Below, in pieces: positions 7,787-16,265 of a stretch of 17,247 nt of DNA. The stretch lies in assembly GCA_030673645.1 (NCBI GenBank), contig DAOVIO010000082.1, forward strand, positions 1 through 17,247, written 5' to 3'. Source of the stretch: JAGLSB01 sp023135955. GTDB taxonomy: Bacteria; Bacteroidota; Bacteroidia; Bacteroidales; GCA-2748055. The notes beneath the pieces are model-generated. The model was not told the origin of the DNA. It did no database searches and saw only the letters and a program-made list of their open reading frames with translations. The stretch's first letter is position 1. Every line of letters starts with the position of its first letter. The position numbers and the translations under genes are program-made.

Positions 7787-8737
7787 TCAATCCCACTTCT
7801 TCCCAATCTCCCTCAGCATTTCAACCGTCATCTTTTTCAGGTCATAATCATAACGACAACCCCAGTCACGTTTTGCAATGCTATCATCTATACTTTGTGG
7901 CCAACTGTCAGCAATTGCCTGCCTGAAATCCGGATTGTATTGAATTTTAAAATCCGGTATATGAGCTTGAATTTCCTGGTATAGTTTTTTTGGTGTAACG
8001 CTGAATCCTCCTAAATTATATGCGCTGTTAATTGTCAGTTTTTCTCTATCAGCTTCCATCAGATCAATAGTAGCCCTGATGGCATCAGGCATAAATAACA
8101 TGGGTAGAGCTGTGTTTTCACTCAGGAAGCATTCATAACTTTGATTTCTAATTGCTTCATAAAATATTTCAACAGAATAGTCAGTAGTTCCTCCTCCGGC
8201 TTCAGTCTTATAACTGATTAACCCTGGATATCGGATACTTCTGACATCAACTCCAAATTTATTGAAATAATAATCGCACCATCGCTCACCGGCTAATTTT
8301 GAAATGCCGTAAACAGTAATTGGCTCCATTACTGTAAGCTGAGGCGTGTGAACACGAGATGTTGTAGGTCCAAAAACAGCAATTGAACTTGGCCAGAAAA
8401 CTTTTTTCACATCATCAACCATTTTAGCAATCTCCAGAACATTCAAAAGGCTTCTCATGTTTATATCCCATGCTTGTACAGGTAGTTTCTCAGCATTTCC
8501 TGAAAGCACTGCAGCGAGATGATAAATCTGAGTTATTTTGTGCCTGATGATGAAATGAATCAGCTGTTTGTCGTCCATAACATCAAGAATTTGAAAAGGC
8601 CCCCCTTCAACGATGTCAATAGAAGCAGGCTTAATGTCTGTAGCATAAACATTAGCAGCCCCATGTATTTTTCTTAGTCCGGTAACAAGATCTGAACCTA
8701 TTTGTCCAGCTGCGCCGATTACAAGTATTCTATCCAA
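7787..8737 (-). CDS. tdh: NAD-dependent L-threonine 3-dehydrogenase, short-chain (epimerase-like) type
   Basis: Oxidises L-threonine to 2-amino-3-oxobutyrate with NAD. The 316-residue protein is the SDR/epimerase-fold enzyme, as in Flavobacterium and animals, not the zinc alcohol-dehydrogenase type of E. coli. The Rossmann motif GAAGQIG is at 8-14, WPSSIAVFGP at 115-124, and the catalytic YGISK with Y143 and K147. The stretch YPGLISYKTEAGGGTTDY and MPDAIRATIDLMEAD are characteristic of this subgroup. Kbl directly downstream supports the assignment; without it a generic nucleotide-sugar epimerase would be considered. The start is a TTG at 8737 (reading MDRILVIGAAG): the frame is closed by a TAA at 8765-8767 with no ATG between, and the Rossmann strand begins immediately after. 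Confidence 0.92.
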   Translation of the reverse strand: MDRILVIGAAGQIGSDLVTGLRKIHGAANVYATDIKPASIDIVEGGPFQILDVMDDKQLIHFIIRHKITQIYHLAAVLSGNAEKLPVQAWDINMRSLLNVLEIAKMVDDVKKVFWPSSIAVFGPTTSRVHTPQLTVMEPITVYGISKLAGERWCDYYFNKFGVDVRSIRYPGLISYKTEAGGGTTDYSVEIFYEAIRNQSYECFLSENTALPMLFMPDAIRATIDLMEADREKLTINSAYNLGGFSVTPKKLYQEIQAHIPDFKIQYNPDFRQAIADSWPQSIDDSIAKRDWGCRYDYDLKKMTVEMLREIGKKWD

Positions 8738-8993
8738 AGTATTGAAATTTAGTGTTATAGTTAGTTAACTTTATTATGATGGACTCAAAACAAATAATTT
8801 TGTATTGTGATTTACGAGCTGCATGATTCAACTTTTCAGTCTTTTATAGCTCAAATTCTTTCTTCACGAAAATAGAATAATCTTGGTCGGTAAAAAATGA
8901 TAAATAACATGTCGAAAATTCAATTGGAAAGTGGAGAACTTTTTATTTTACATTACTTAGCCATTCAAGAGTATTTGAATAAAAGAAAATCCA

Positions 8994-9001
8994 TATATTT
9001 G
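8994..9001 (+). promoter_or_regulatory. Candidate -7 promoter element before the carbonic anhydrase-like gene
   Basis: TATATTTG matches the Bacteroidota -7 consensus TAnnTTTG exactly, and TTTG at 8974-8977 could be the -33 element, although the 16-base spacing is a little short. It lies only 13 bases before the ATG, implying a nearly leaderless transcript. The DNA is very AT-rich, so a chance match is possible. Confidence 0.3.
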
Positions 9002-9014
9002 ATGATTTACTATT

Positions 9015-9563
9015 ATGAAAAGACTATTAAATATTTCAGATTCTGGGGAAATCCCAAAAGAATATAAGGATACACCAATCTTTAGATTGCTTGAATACCA
9101 TAATTTGGGATTAAAACACGAAATTTTCTCTGATCCTCAAATGCTAATTGGCACTTGTATGGATTTCAGACTAAGTTTTAATATCCCACGGAATTTTGCA
9201 TTTATGATTAGGACAGGTGGAGCAAACATGAAAAATATGGAGTTTAAGCTTTCCTATGCTATTTCTGTAGGAGGAATAAAACATATTGCAATAATTGGAC
9301 ATAGCGATTGTGCAATGACCAAATTAAGGATTAATGAGAAAAAATTTGTCCGTGGTTTAGTAAAGTATGCAAAATGGTCAGAAAAGCTCGCAATAAAACA
9401 TTTTAATACTAAGTCGACCGTTTTCGGGATAAAGGACGAAATTGATTTTACTTTGAAAGAAACAAAAAGGCTCAGGAAATTGTACCCCGGTATTACTGTT
9501 GTCCCAATGATATACCAGGTTGAGGATAGTAGATTATCTTTGATAAATGAGGTGAGCTCATAA
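9015..9563 (+). CDS. Small beta-class carbonic anhydrase-like protein
   Basis: A 182-residue cytoplasmic protein (no signal peptide) with the beta-carbonic anhydrase zinc site intact: C48, D50 and R52 in GTCMDFR, and H96 and C99 in IIGHSDCAM. The Asp-Arg pair is the family's gating dyad. RTGGANMKNMEFKLSYAISV at 66-85 matches the conserved RNAGN...SL..A region in altered form (TGGAN for NAGN). Family members interconvert CO2 and bicarbonate; with the metal ligands present, activity is plausible, but the sequence is divergent from the well-studied enzymes and shorter than most (about 200-230). It starts 277 bases from tdh, divergently, and is followed after 50 bases by a sulfatase on the same strand with no obvious functional tie. 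Confidence 0.8.
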   Translation: MKRLLNISDSGEIPKEYKDTPIFRLLEYHNLGLKHEIFSDPQMLIGTCMDFRLSFNIPRNFAFMIRTGGANMKNMEFKLSYAISVGGIKHIAIIGHSDCAMTKLRINEKKFVRGLVKYAKWSEKLAIKHFNTKSTVFGIKDEIDFTLKETKRLRKLYPGITVVPMIYQVEDSRLSLINEVSS

Positions 9564-9613
9564 TCTGTCCAGGGTTTTAAATATGTAGCAAAATTGAAAT
9601 AATTTATAAACTT

Positions 9614-11227
9614 ATGAAGCTAAACTACAAACTTTTAGGAGCTGCAGCAATTGTAAGCTCATTTCCTGCATGTATGCAATCAGGGGATCAAGCCGATGAA
9701 AAGAAACGGCCTAATATTATTTTTATGATGTCTGATGATCATGCCTATCAGGCCATCAGCGCATATACTAACCACCTTATTGAGACACCTAACATCGATA
9801 GGTTAGCTGAAGAGGGAATGTTATTCTCAAATGCTTGTGTTACAAACTCAATTTCCGCACCATCAAGGGCAGTAATATTGACAGGGAAGCACACTCATTT
9901 GAATGGAAAAATCGACAATCATTTTCCGTTCGATACTACACAAATTACCTTTCCACAGATACTTCATAATGCTGGTTACCAAACGGCTATGTTCGGGAAG
10001 CTTCATTTTGGAAATAATCCAAAGGGTTTTGATGAATTTAAAATTCTTCCAGGACAGGGTCGTTATTATAATCCGGAATTTATTACCAGCAAAGGAAAAG
10101 AGGTCATTAATGGCTATGTTACAGATATCATTACAGACCTTAGTATTGACTGGTTTGAAAATAGAAGAGATGACTCTAAACCATTTCTTTTAATGTATTT
10201 GCATAAGGCTCCACATCGTGAATGGGAGCCTGCGGAAAGGTATTATAAGGAATATATTAATAAAACCTTTCCTGAACCAGCAACTCTTTTTGATAATTAT
10301 GAGGGAAGAGGATCTGCTGCAAAGGAAGCAGAGATGAATCTGTTAACACATATGAACTGGTCAGGCGATTCAAAGATTTACCCGGAAGTAATGGAAGAGC
10401 TGGGTATAGAACCCACATCCGACTGGGATTTGAGGCCACACAAAAATAGAGAGCGTGTTATGACTCCGGAACAAAAAGCATCATGGGATGCTACCTATAT
10501 GCCAATGAACGAAGAGTTTAAAAAGAATTTCCCAAATATGACTGAAAAGGAAAAAATGCAGTGGCGTTATCAGCGATACATGCAGGATTATTTGGCTACA
10601 ATTGCCGCTGTTGATGAGAATGTTGGTAGATTAATGGATTATCTGGATGAAAATAATTTAAGAGAAAACACACTTATTGTTTATACTTCTGATCAGGGAT
10701 TTTATCTGGGAGAACATGGTTGGTTTGATAAACGATTTATTTATGATGAATCATTTAAAACACCTCTTCTTGTAAGCTGGCCTGGTGTAATTGAACCTGG
10801 CAGCACATCAGATGAAATGGTTCAAAATCTTGACTTTGCACAAACTTTTCTCGAAGCGGCTGGAATTGAGGCACCGAAAGATATGCAGGGAGAAAGTTTG
10901 ATGCCTCTTCTCACTGGCGAAACAGATAAATGGGACAGAGAAGAAGTTTATTACCATTATTATGAATATCCAAGCATTCACATGGTTAAAAGACACTATG
11001 GAATTGTTACCAAAGAATATAAGTTAGCACATTTTTATTATGATGTAGATGAGTGGGAATTGTACGATAGGAAAAATGATACAATGGAAATGAAAAATGT
11101 ATATGATGATCCTGCCTATGCTGAAGTAGTTGTCGATTTAAAAGCAAGACTTGAAGAATTGAGGATCAAATATCTTGATTCAGAGGAACTGGATCAGAAA
11201 TTTATAGATATGTATGATAAACAATAA
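9614..11227 (+). CDS. Exported serine-type S1 sulfatase (glycan sulfatase)
   Basis: A 537-residue sulfatase of the alkaline phosphatase superfamily. PNIIFMMSDDH at 33-43 supplies metal-binding aspartates 41 and 42, SAPSRAVILTG at 81-91 is the signature whose first residue, S81, must be oxidised to formylglycine, and SDQGFYLGEHGWFDK at 359-373 gives more metal and substrate residues (D360, H368, K373). Because the signature starts with serine, a radical-SAM maturase (anSME) is expected elsewhere. The N-terminus has a hydrophobic stretch and a cysteine at 20 (SFPAC) followed by polar, acidic residues, suggesting a lipoprotein, although the lipobox is imperfect. Family members remove sulfate from host or algal glycans; the substrate is not evident. 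No SusC/SusD or glycoside hydrolase genes accompany it. Confidence 0.92.
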   Translation: MKLNYKLLGAAAIVSSFPACMQSGDQADEKKRPNIIFMMSDDHAYQAISAYTNHLIETPNIDRLAEEGMLFSNACVTNSISAPSRAVILTGKHTHLNGKIDNHFPFDTTQITFPQILHNAGYQTAMFGKLHFGNNPKGFDEFKILPGQGRYYNPEFITSKGKEVINGYVTDIITDLSIDWFENRRDDSKPFLLMYLHKAPHREWEPAERYYKEYINKTFPEPATLFDNYEGRGSAAKEAEMNLLTHMNWSGDSKIYPEVMEELGIEPTSDWDLRPHKNRERVMTPEQKASWDATYMPMNEEFKKNFPNMTEKEKMQWRYQRYMQDYLATIAAVDENVGRLMDYLDENNLRENTLIVYTSDQGFYLGEHGWFDKRFIYDESFKTPLLVSWPGVIEPGSTSDEMVQNLDFAQTFLEAAGIEAPKDMQGESLMPLLTGETDKWDREEVYYHYYEYPSIHMVKRHYGIVTKEYKLAHFYYDVDEWELYDRKNDTMEMKNVYDDPAYAEVVVDLKARLEELRIKYLDSEELDQKFIDMYDKQ

Positions 11228-11296
11228 GATATTATAATATTAAGAGGATTAATCCCGTAGGTTTCTTTAGCCTTCCGAAACCATAACTAAATCCAG

Positions 11297-11332
11297 ATTG
11301 TGTTATCTTTAATAAAAATATTTTATCTTTGT
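11297..11332 (+). promoter_or_regulatory. Probable promoter of the suf operon
   Basis: TATCTTTGT at 11324-11332 is an exact match to the Bacteroidota -7 element TAnnTTTG. ATTG at 11297-11300 may be the -33 element, though the 23-base spacing is slightly long. Transcription would begin near 11338, leaving a leader of about 45 bases before sufB. I do not recognise an IscR or SufR operator here. Confidence 0.5.
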
Positions 11333-11384
11333 CCTCTATTTGTATTTAATCTAAATAAACAATAGGGTAATTTCATAAATATCT

Positions 11385-12830
11385 ATGAATGAGCAAGATA
11401 AAATACTTAATGATGTAACCGAGAGTGAGTATAAATACGGTTTTCATACAAAAATTGAGACCGAAACGATACCAAAAGGCTTAAATGAGGATGTTGTTCG
11501 AATTATTTCCGGGAAAAAAAATGAACCGGAATGGTTGCTCGATTTTCGTTTAAAAGCATTTCGCCAATGGGAGAAAATGAAAATGCCCACTTGGCCACAT
11601 CTTAAAATACCGGAAATTGACTATCAGGATATAATTTATTATGCCGCCCCAAAACAGGGAGCAAAATATGAAAGCCTCGATGAGGTCGATCCTGAGCTAC
11701 TTGAGACTTTTGATAAGCTGGGAATCCCTCTTGAAGAACAAAAGACTCTTGCAGGCGTCGCTGTTGATGCAGTAATGGATAGTGTTTCGGTAAAGACTAC
11801 CTTTAGTGAAACTTTAGCTGAGCTTGGTATTATTTTCTCTTCTTTTAGTGAAGCAGTTCAAAATCATCCTGATCTGGTTAAAAAATATCTGGGCAGTGTA
11901 GTCCCTTCTTCTGATAATTATTTTGCTGCATTAAATTCTGCTGTTTTCAGCGATGGTTCCTTCTGTTATATTCCAAAAGGCGTTAGATGTCCGATGGAAT
12001 TGTCGACCTATTTCAGAATCAATGCTGCAAATACAGGACAATTTGAACGGACATTGCTTGTTGCTGATGAAAGTAGTTATGTTAGCTACCTCGAAGGTTG
12101 TACTGCTCCTCAACGTGACGAAAATCAATTACATGCCGCAGTTGTGGAATTGGTTGCAATGGAAAACGCCGAATTAAAATATTCTACTGTACAGAACTGG
12201 TATCCCGGGAATAAAGAAGGTGTTGGCGGAATATTCAACTTTGTGACAAAACGTGGTATTTGTAAAGGAGATAATTCCAAAATCTCATGGACGCAAGTAG
12301 AAACAGGCTCTGCCATTACCTGGAAATATCCCAGTTGCATATTGAAAGGGGATAACGCTATTGGAGAATTTTTCTCCGTTGCAGTTACTAATAATCATCA
12401 GCAGGCCGATACTGGTTCTAAAATGATGCACATTGGGAAAAACACAAAAAGCTTAATCATATCAAAAGGTATTTCTGCGGGTAAGAGTCAAAATTCTTAT
12501 CGCGGACTGGTAAAAGTGTTAAAAGGCGCGGAAAAAGCACGTAATTTTTCTCAGTGCGATTCTTTATTACTTGGAGATAAGTGTGGCGCTCATACCTTTC
12601 CATATATTGAAACAGATAACAGTACGGCAATTGTTGAACATGAGGCTACAACCTCAAAAATTGGAGAAGATCAGATATTTTATTGTAATCAGCGAGGTAT
12701 AACTACCGAAACAGCAATTGGAATGATTGTGAATGGTTACGCAAAAGAAGTATTAAATAAACTTCCTATGGAGTTCGCAGTAGAGGCTCAGAAGCTTCTA
12801 CAAATCTCTCTGGAGGGTAGTGTCGGTTAA
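11385..12830 (+). CDS. sufB: Fe-S cluster scaffold subunit SufB
   Basis: Main scaffold of the SufBCD complex, on which new iron-sulfur clusters form in the cytoplasm using sulfur delivered by SufE. The 481-residue protein spans the family length (495 in E. coli). The C-terminal core is strongly conserved: RNFSQCDSLLLGDKCGAHTF with C391 in the place of E. coli C405, then IVEHEATTSKIGEDQIFY, containing the glutamate region implicated in cluster formation, and CNQRGI. SYLEGCTAPQRDENQLHAAV is the conserved mid-protein segment. It opens the operon, right after a recognisable promoter, and sufC follows after 19 bases. The ATG at 11385 gives a normal N-terminus. Confidence 0.97.
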   Translation: MNEQDKILNDVTESEYKYGFHTKIETETIPKGLNEDVVRIISGKKNEPEWLLDFRLKAFRQWEKMKMPTWPHLKIPEIDYQDIIYYAAPKQGAKYESLDEVDPELLETFDKLGIPLEEQKTLAGVAVDAVMDSVSVKTTFSETLAELGIIFSSFSEAVQNHPDLVKKYLGSVVPSSDNYFAALNSAVFSDGSFCYIPKGVRCPMELSTYFRINAANTGQFERTLLVADESSYVSYLEGCTAPQRDENQLHAAVVELVAMENAELKYSTVQNWYPGNKEGVGGIFNFVTKRGICKGDNSKISWTQVETGSAITWKYPSCILKGDNAIGEFFSVAVTNNHQQADTGSKMMHIGKNTKSLIISKGISAGKSQNSYRGLVKVLKGAEKARNFSQCDSLLLGDKCGAHTFPYIETDNSTAIVEHEATTSKIGEDQIFYCNQRGITTETAIGMIVNGYAKEVLNKLPMEFAVEAQKLLQISLEGSVG

Positions 12831-12849
12831 TAAATAAATATTTTATAAA

Positions 12850-13602
12850 ATGCTTAAGATAAGTAATTTACAAGTTAATATCCACGATAAACAGATTCTA
12901 AAGGGAATCAATCTTGAAGTAAAAGCGGGAGAAGTCCATGCTATTATGGGGCCCAATGGTTCAGGGAAGAGCACACTCGCTTCAGCTTTATCAGGAAGAG
13001 ATTACGCCACAGTAACAGAAGGAAGTGTTGAGTATTTCGGACGTAATTTACTGGATATGAGTCCGGAAGTTAGGGCTCTCGAAGGAATTTTCCTCGGGTT
13101 TCAATATCCAGTTGAAATTCCTGGCGTAAGTATGGTAAATTTCATGAGAACAGCCATAAACGAGCAAAGAATATATAAAAAACTCAAACCTCTTTCTGCA
13201 GGTGAATTTCTGAAATTAATGCATGCAAAAAAGAGCATCGTTGGAATTGATTCAAATCTAACTAAACGATCAGTAAATGAAGGATTTTCAGGAGGTGAAA
13301 AAAAGAAAAATGAAATATTTCAAATGGCACTTCTGGAGCCCAAACTTGCGATTCTTGATGAAACTGATTCCGGACTCGATATTGATGCTTTGCGTGTAGT
13401 TGCAAATGGAGTAAATCAACTTAAATCGCCAGAAACAGCAAGCATAATAATAACTCATTACCAACGCTTACTCGATTATATTGTACCCGATTTTGTACAT
13501 GTTCTTTATAAAGGCAGAATTGTCAAATCCGGAACAAAGGAACTGGCTCTTGAACTGGAAGAAAAAGGATATGGATGGATTACTGAAGAAATAAATGCTT
13601 AA
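12850..13602 (+). CDS. sufC: Fe-S assembly ATPase SufC
   Basis: Soluble ABC-type ATPase of the SufBCD complex; its ATP-driven dimerisation reshapes SufB-SufD during cluster building. All motifs are visible in 250 residues: Walker A GPNGSGKST at 34-42 with K40, the SufC-type signature FSGGEKKKNEIFQ with SGGEKKK at 147-153, Walker B LAILDETDSGLD with D170 and E171, and the switch histidine H203 in IITHYQRLL. There is no membrane domain, in keeping with the family. It sits between sufB (19 bases) and sufD (20 bases) on one transcript. Confidence 0.97.
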   Translation: MLKISNLQVNIHDKQILKGINLEVKAGEVHAIMGPNGSGKSTLASALSGRDYATVTEGSVEYFGRNLLDMSPEVRALEGIFLGFQYPVEIPGVSMVNFMRTAINEQRIYKKLKPLSAGEFLKLMHAKKSIVGIDSNLTKRSVNEGFSGGEKKKNEIFQMALLEPKLAILDETDSGLDIDALRVVANGVNQLKSPETASIIITHYQRLLDYIVPDFVHVLYKGRIVKSGTKELALELEEKGYGWITEEINA

Positions 13603-13622
13603 TAAGTCTAAGTATAGAGAAA

Positions 13623-14990
13623 ATGGATATTGAATTTAAATTAGCCGATGTTACGGAAAACTTTGTAAGTTTATTTGAAGCTAACAAGAATATTCTTTTA
13701 GCTGAAGACAATAAGCATCTGAATAAAATTCGCGAGGAAGCCATTAAATCTCTTGCCAAGCTTAAAATTCCAGGAAAAAAATCGGAAGATTACAAATATA
13801 CTCCTATTGGGGATCTTCTCTTCGAAGAAATCGAGCATGTCTTTTCTCCTAAAGAAATTGAATTTGATATTGAGGATATATTTTCTTGCGATGTGCCCGA
13901 AATAGACACTCAGGGAATTCTGATTCTGAATGGTTTTTTCCTGAATCAGGGAGAAGAAATTACAAAATACGAAAATGGTGTTATAATAGGAAGTTTAAAA
14001 GCGGCAATGAAAAATTATCCTGAATTGGTTAACAATCATTTTGCAAAATATTCTGATTACAAAAAAGACCCTATTGCAGCACTAAATACAGCTTTTGCTC
14101 AGGATGGAGTATTTTTATACGTTCCAAAGAATGTTAAGCATGATAAATCTATTCAGATTATTCATCTTCTTTTAGCTAATGAAGATCAATTGGTACAACA
14201 TCGTAACCTCTTCATTCTTGAAGAAGGAGCCGAGGCCAATGTGCTGATTTGTGACCATTCATTGAGCATACAGAAATTCGTTACTAATTCTGTTACGGAA
14301 ATTTTTTCTGATAAAAATTCAACTTTTAATATAACACGTGTTCAAAATGAGCATAACCAATCTGTTCAAATCACAAACACATATATCCATCAGGAACAGG
14401 ATAGTGTAGTAACCTCAAATACAATTAGTCTTCATGGTGGTATTATAAGAAATAATATAAAAGTGAATATGGAGGGTGAGAATTGTGAAAATAATTGTCT
14501 GGGGCTATTTTTTGCTGATAAAGAACAGATTGTAGACAACTTCATCTATATTAATCACCTGAAACCAAACTGCACAAGTAACCAGCTTTATAAAGGCATT
14601 TTGGACGACACTGCCAGAGGCGCTTTTACAGGTCGGATTCATGTATGGCCAGATGCACAAAAAACATTGGCTTACCAGAAAAATAACAACATCCTTATGT
14701 CAGATGATGCTAAAATGAATACTAAACCTCAGCTTGAAATCTACGCAGATGATGTTAAATGCTCACATGGTGCAACGGTAGGACAACTAGACGAAGAAGC
14801 CGTTTTCTACTTACAATCAAGAGGAATATCAGAGCGTGAGAGTCGTTTATTGCTAATGTATGCTTTCGCTGATGAAGTGATTTCCAAAATCAAACTCCCA
14901 GCACTAAAAGAAAGAATGAACGACTTAGTAGATAAAAGATTAAGAGGAGAGCTTTCCCGATGTAATAATTGCAAAATGAATTGTCGCTAA
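13623..14990 (+). CDS. sufD: Fe-S cluster assembly protein SufD
   Basis: SufB paralogue that pairs with it in the SufBCD scaffold and assists iron entry. The 455-residue protein has an N-terminal helical domain (KLKIPGKKSEDYKYTPIGDL, where YKYTP is typical) and the beta-helix core ending in LEIYADDVKCSHGATVGQLD, with C380 and H382; the histidine corresponds to E. coli H360, proposed to bind the nascent cluster. FTGRIHVWPDAQKTLAYQ is another family hallmark. It is about 30 residues longer than E. coli SufD (423) and ends in a cysteine-rich tail, RCNNCKMNCR, with cysteines 447, 450 and 454, absent from the E. coli protein. The sufS start follows within 2 to 11 bases of its stop. Confidence 0.96.
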   Translation: MDIEFKLADVTENFVSLFEANKNILLAEDNKHLNKIREEAIKSLAKLKIPGKKSEDYKYTPIGDLLFEEIEHVFSPKEIEFDIEDIFSCDVPEIDTQGILILNGFFLNQGEEITKYENGVIIGSLKAAMKNYPELVNNHFAKYSDYKKDPIAALNTAFAQDGVFLYVPKNVKHDKSIQIIHLLLANEDQLVQHRNLFILEEGAEANVLICDHSLSIQKFVTNSVTEIFSDKNSTFNITRVQNEHNQSVQITNTYIHQEQDSVVTSNTISLHGGIIRNNIKVNMEGENCENNCLGLFFADKEQIVDNFIYINHLKPNCTSNQLYKGILDDTARGAFTGRIHVWPDAQKTLAYQKNNNILMSDDAKMNTKPQLEIYADDVKCSHGATVGQLDEEAVFYLQSRGISERESRLLLMYAFADEVISKIKLPALKERMNDLVDKRLRGELSRCNNCKMNCR

Positions 14991-14992
14991 TC

Positions 14993-16225
14993 ATGAAGTC
15001 AATGGTAGATATCGATCTTCAGAAGATCAGGGAAGATTTCCCAATTCTGAATCAAAAAGTTTATAACAAGCCCCTGGTTTATTTTGATAATGGTGCCACT
15101 ACTCAAAAACCCCGAGCAGTTATAGAAAAGATTAATGAGATTCATTCTCTTACAAATTCTAGTACACATCGTGGAGTCCATTATCTAAGCGGATTAATGA
15201 CTGAAGAATATGAAGCTTCCCGAGAGAAAATAAGAGCTTTTATTAATGCGAAAGACAAAAGTGAAATCATATACACCAGCGGAACTACTGCTTCAATAAA
15301 TCTTCTGGCTTTTTCTTTTGGGGAAAAATATATTTCTGAAGGTGATGAAATTATCATATCAGAAATGGAACACCATTCCAATATTGTACCATGGCAGCTT
15401 TTATGTGAAAGGAAAAAGGCTTCTATAAAGGTTACTCCTTTTGATGAAAATGGAGATCTTTTGATCGATGAATATAAAAACCTCTTTACTGAGAAAACCC
15501 GAATCGTTAGTATAGCTCATACATCTAATACCCTTGGAACAGTAAATCCCATTAAGGAAATTATCGACATAGCTCATAGTCATAATGTTCCGGTATTGCT
15601 TGATGGTGCCCAGGCAATTCAACATGAAAAAATTGATGTACAGGAACTTGATGTTGACTTTTATGTCTTTTCTGCACATAAAATTTATGGCCCAACAGGC
15701 ATAGGTATTCTCTATGGCAAACAAAAATGGCTGGAAGAAATGCCTCCATGGCAAGGCGGTGGCAATATGGTTAAAAATGTAAGCTTCAATAAAACCACAT
15801 ATAATAACTTGCCTTACAAATTTGAAGCTGGCACACCAAATTATGTTGGAGCTGTTGGACTCACAAAAGCATTGGAATATATTGAGAATATTGGGATTGA
15901 AAATATTAGAACGTACGAGAACAAATTATTGCATTATTCAACTCAGGAATTAAAGAAAATTGAAGGTCTCCGAATATTTGGAAACTCAAAAAATAAAATC
16001 AGCGTTCAGATATTTAATATTGACTCTGTTCATCCATATGACACAGCAATGATTCTGGATAAACTTGGCATTGCCGTTCGTACCGGATCTCATTGCGCCC
16101 AACCGGTTATGGATCATTTTGGAATCGATAGCACAATAAGAGCTTCAATGGTATTTTATAATAGCTTTGAAGAAATTGATATGCTCGTGGAAGGAATTAA
16201 AAAAGCACAGTTAATGCTTCAATAA
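14993..16225 (+). CDS. sufS: Cysteine desulfurase SufS (group II)
   Basis: PLP enzyme that takes sulfur from L-cysteine as an enzyme-bound persulfide and hands it to SufE. Motifs: LVYFDNGATTQKP near the start, EMEHHSNIVPW, SAHKIYGPTG with the PLP lysine (K230 from this start), and RTGSHCAQP with the persulfide cysteine C368. The loop reads SHC where E. coli has HHC. Start choice: the frame is open back into sufD to an ATG at 14969, but the family begins close to DLQKIREDFPIL. The ATG at 14993, 2 bases after the sufD stop, gives 410 residues; the ATG at 15002 gives 407 with K227 and C365, almost E. coli numbering (K226, C364), and is equally credible. Confidence 0.95.
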   Translation: MKSMVDIDLQKIREDFPILNQKVYNKPLVYFDNGATTQKPRAVIEKINEIHSLTNSSTHRGVHYLSGLMTEEYEASREKIRAFINAKDKSEIIYTSGTTASINLLAFSFGEKYISEGDEIIISEMEHHSNIVPWQLLCERKKASIKVTPFDENGDLLIDEYKNLFTEKTRIVSIAHTSNTLGTVNPIKEIIDIAHSHNVPVLLDGAQAIQHEKIDVQELDVDFYVFSAHKIYGPTGIGILYGKQKWLEEMPPWQGGGNMVKNVSFNKTTYNNLPYKFEAGTPNYVGAVGLTKALEYIENIGIENIRTYENKLLHYSTQELKKIEGLRIFGNSKNKISVQIFNIDSVHPYDTAMILDKLGIAVRTGSHCAQPVMDHFGIDSTIRASMVFYNSFEEIDMLVEGIKKAQLMLQ

Positions 16226-16265
16226 AGTTTTTCTCGAATTAAAATTTATACATAATTACAATTAA

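Noticed and set aside
11260..11282. Perfect 6-base inverted repeat GGTTTC/GAAACC after the sulfatase gene
   Set aside because: The stem is short, the loop is 11 bases and no T-run follows, so it cannot be called a terminator with confidence.
15401..15754. 117-codon minus-strand reading frame inside sufS
   Set aside because: Antisense to a strongly conserved gene; composition is a by-product of the sufS codons.
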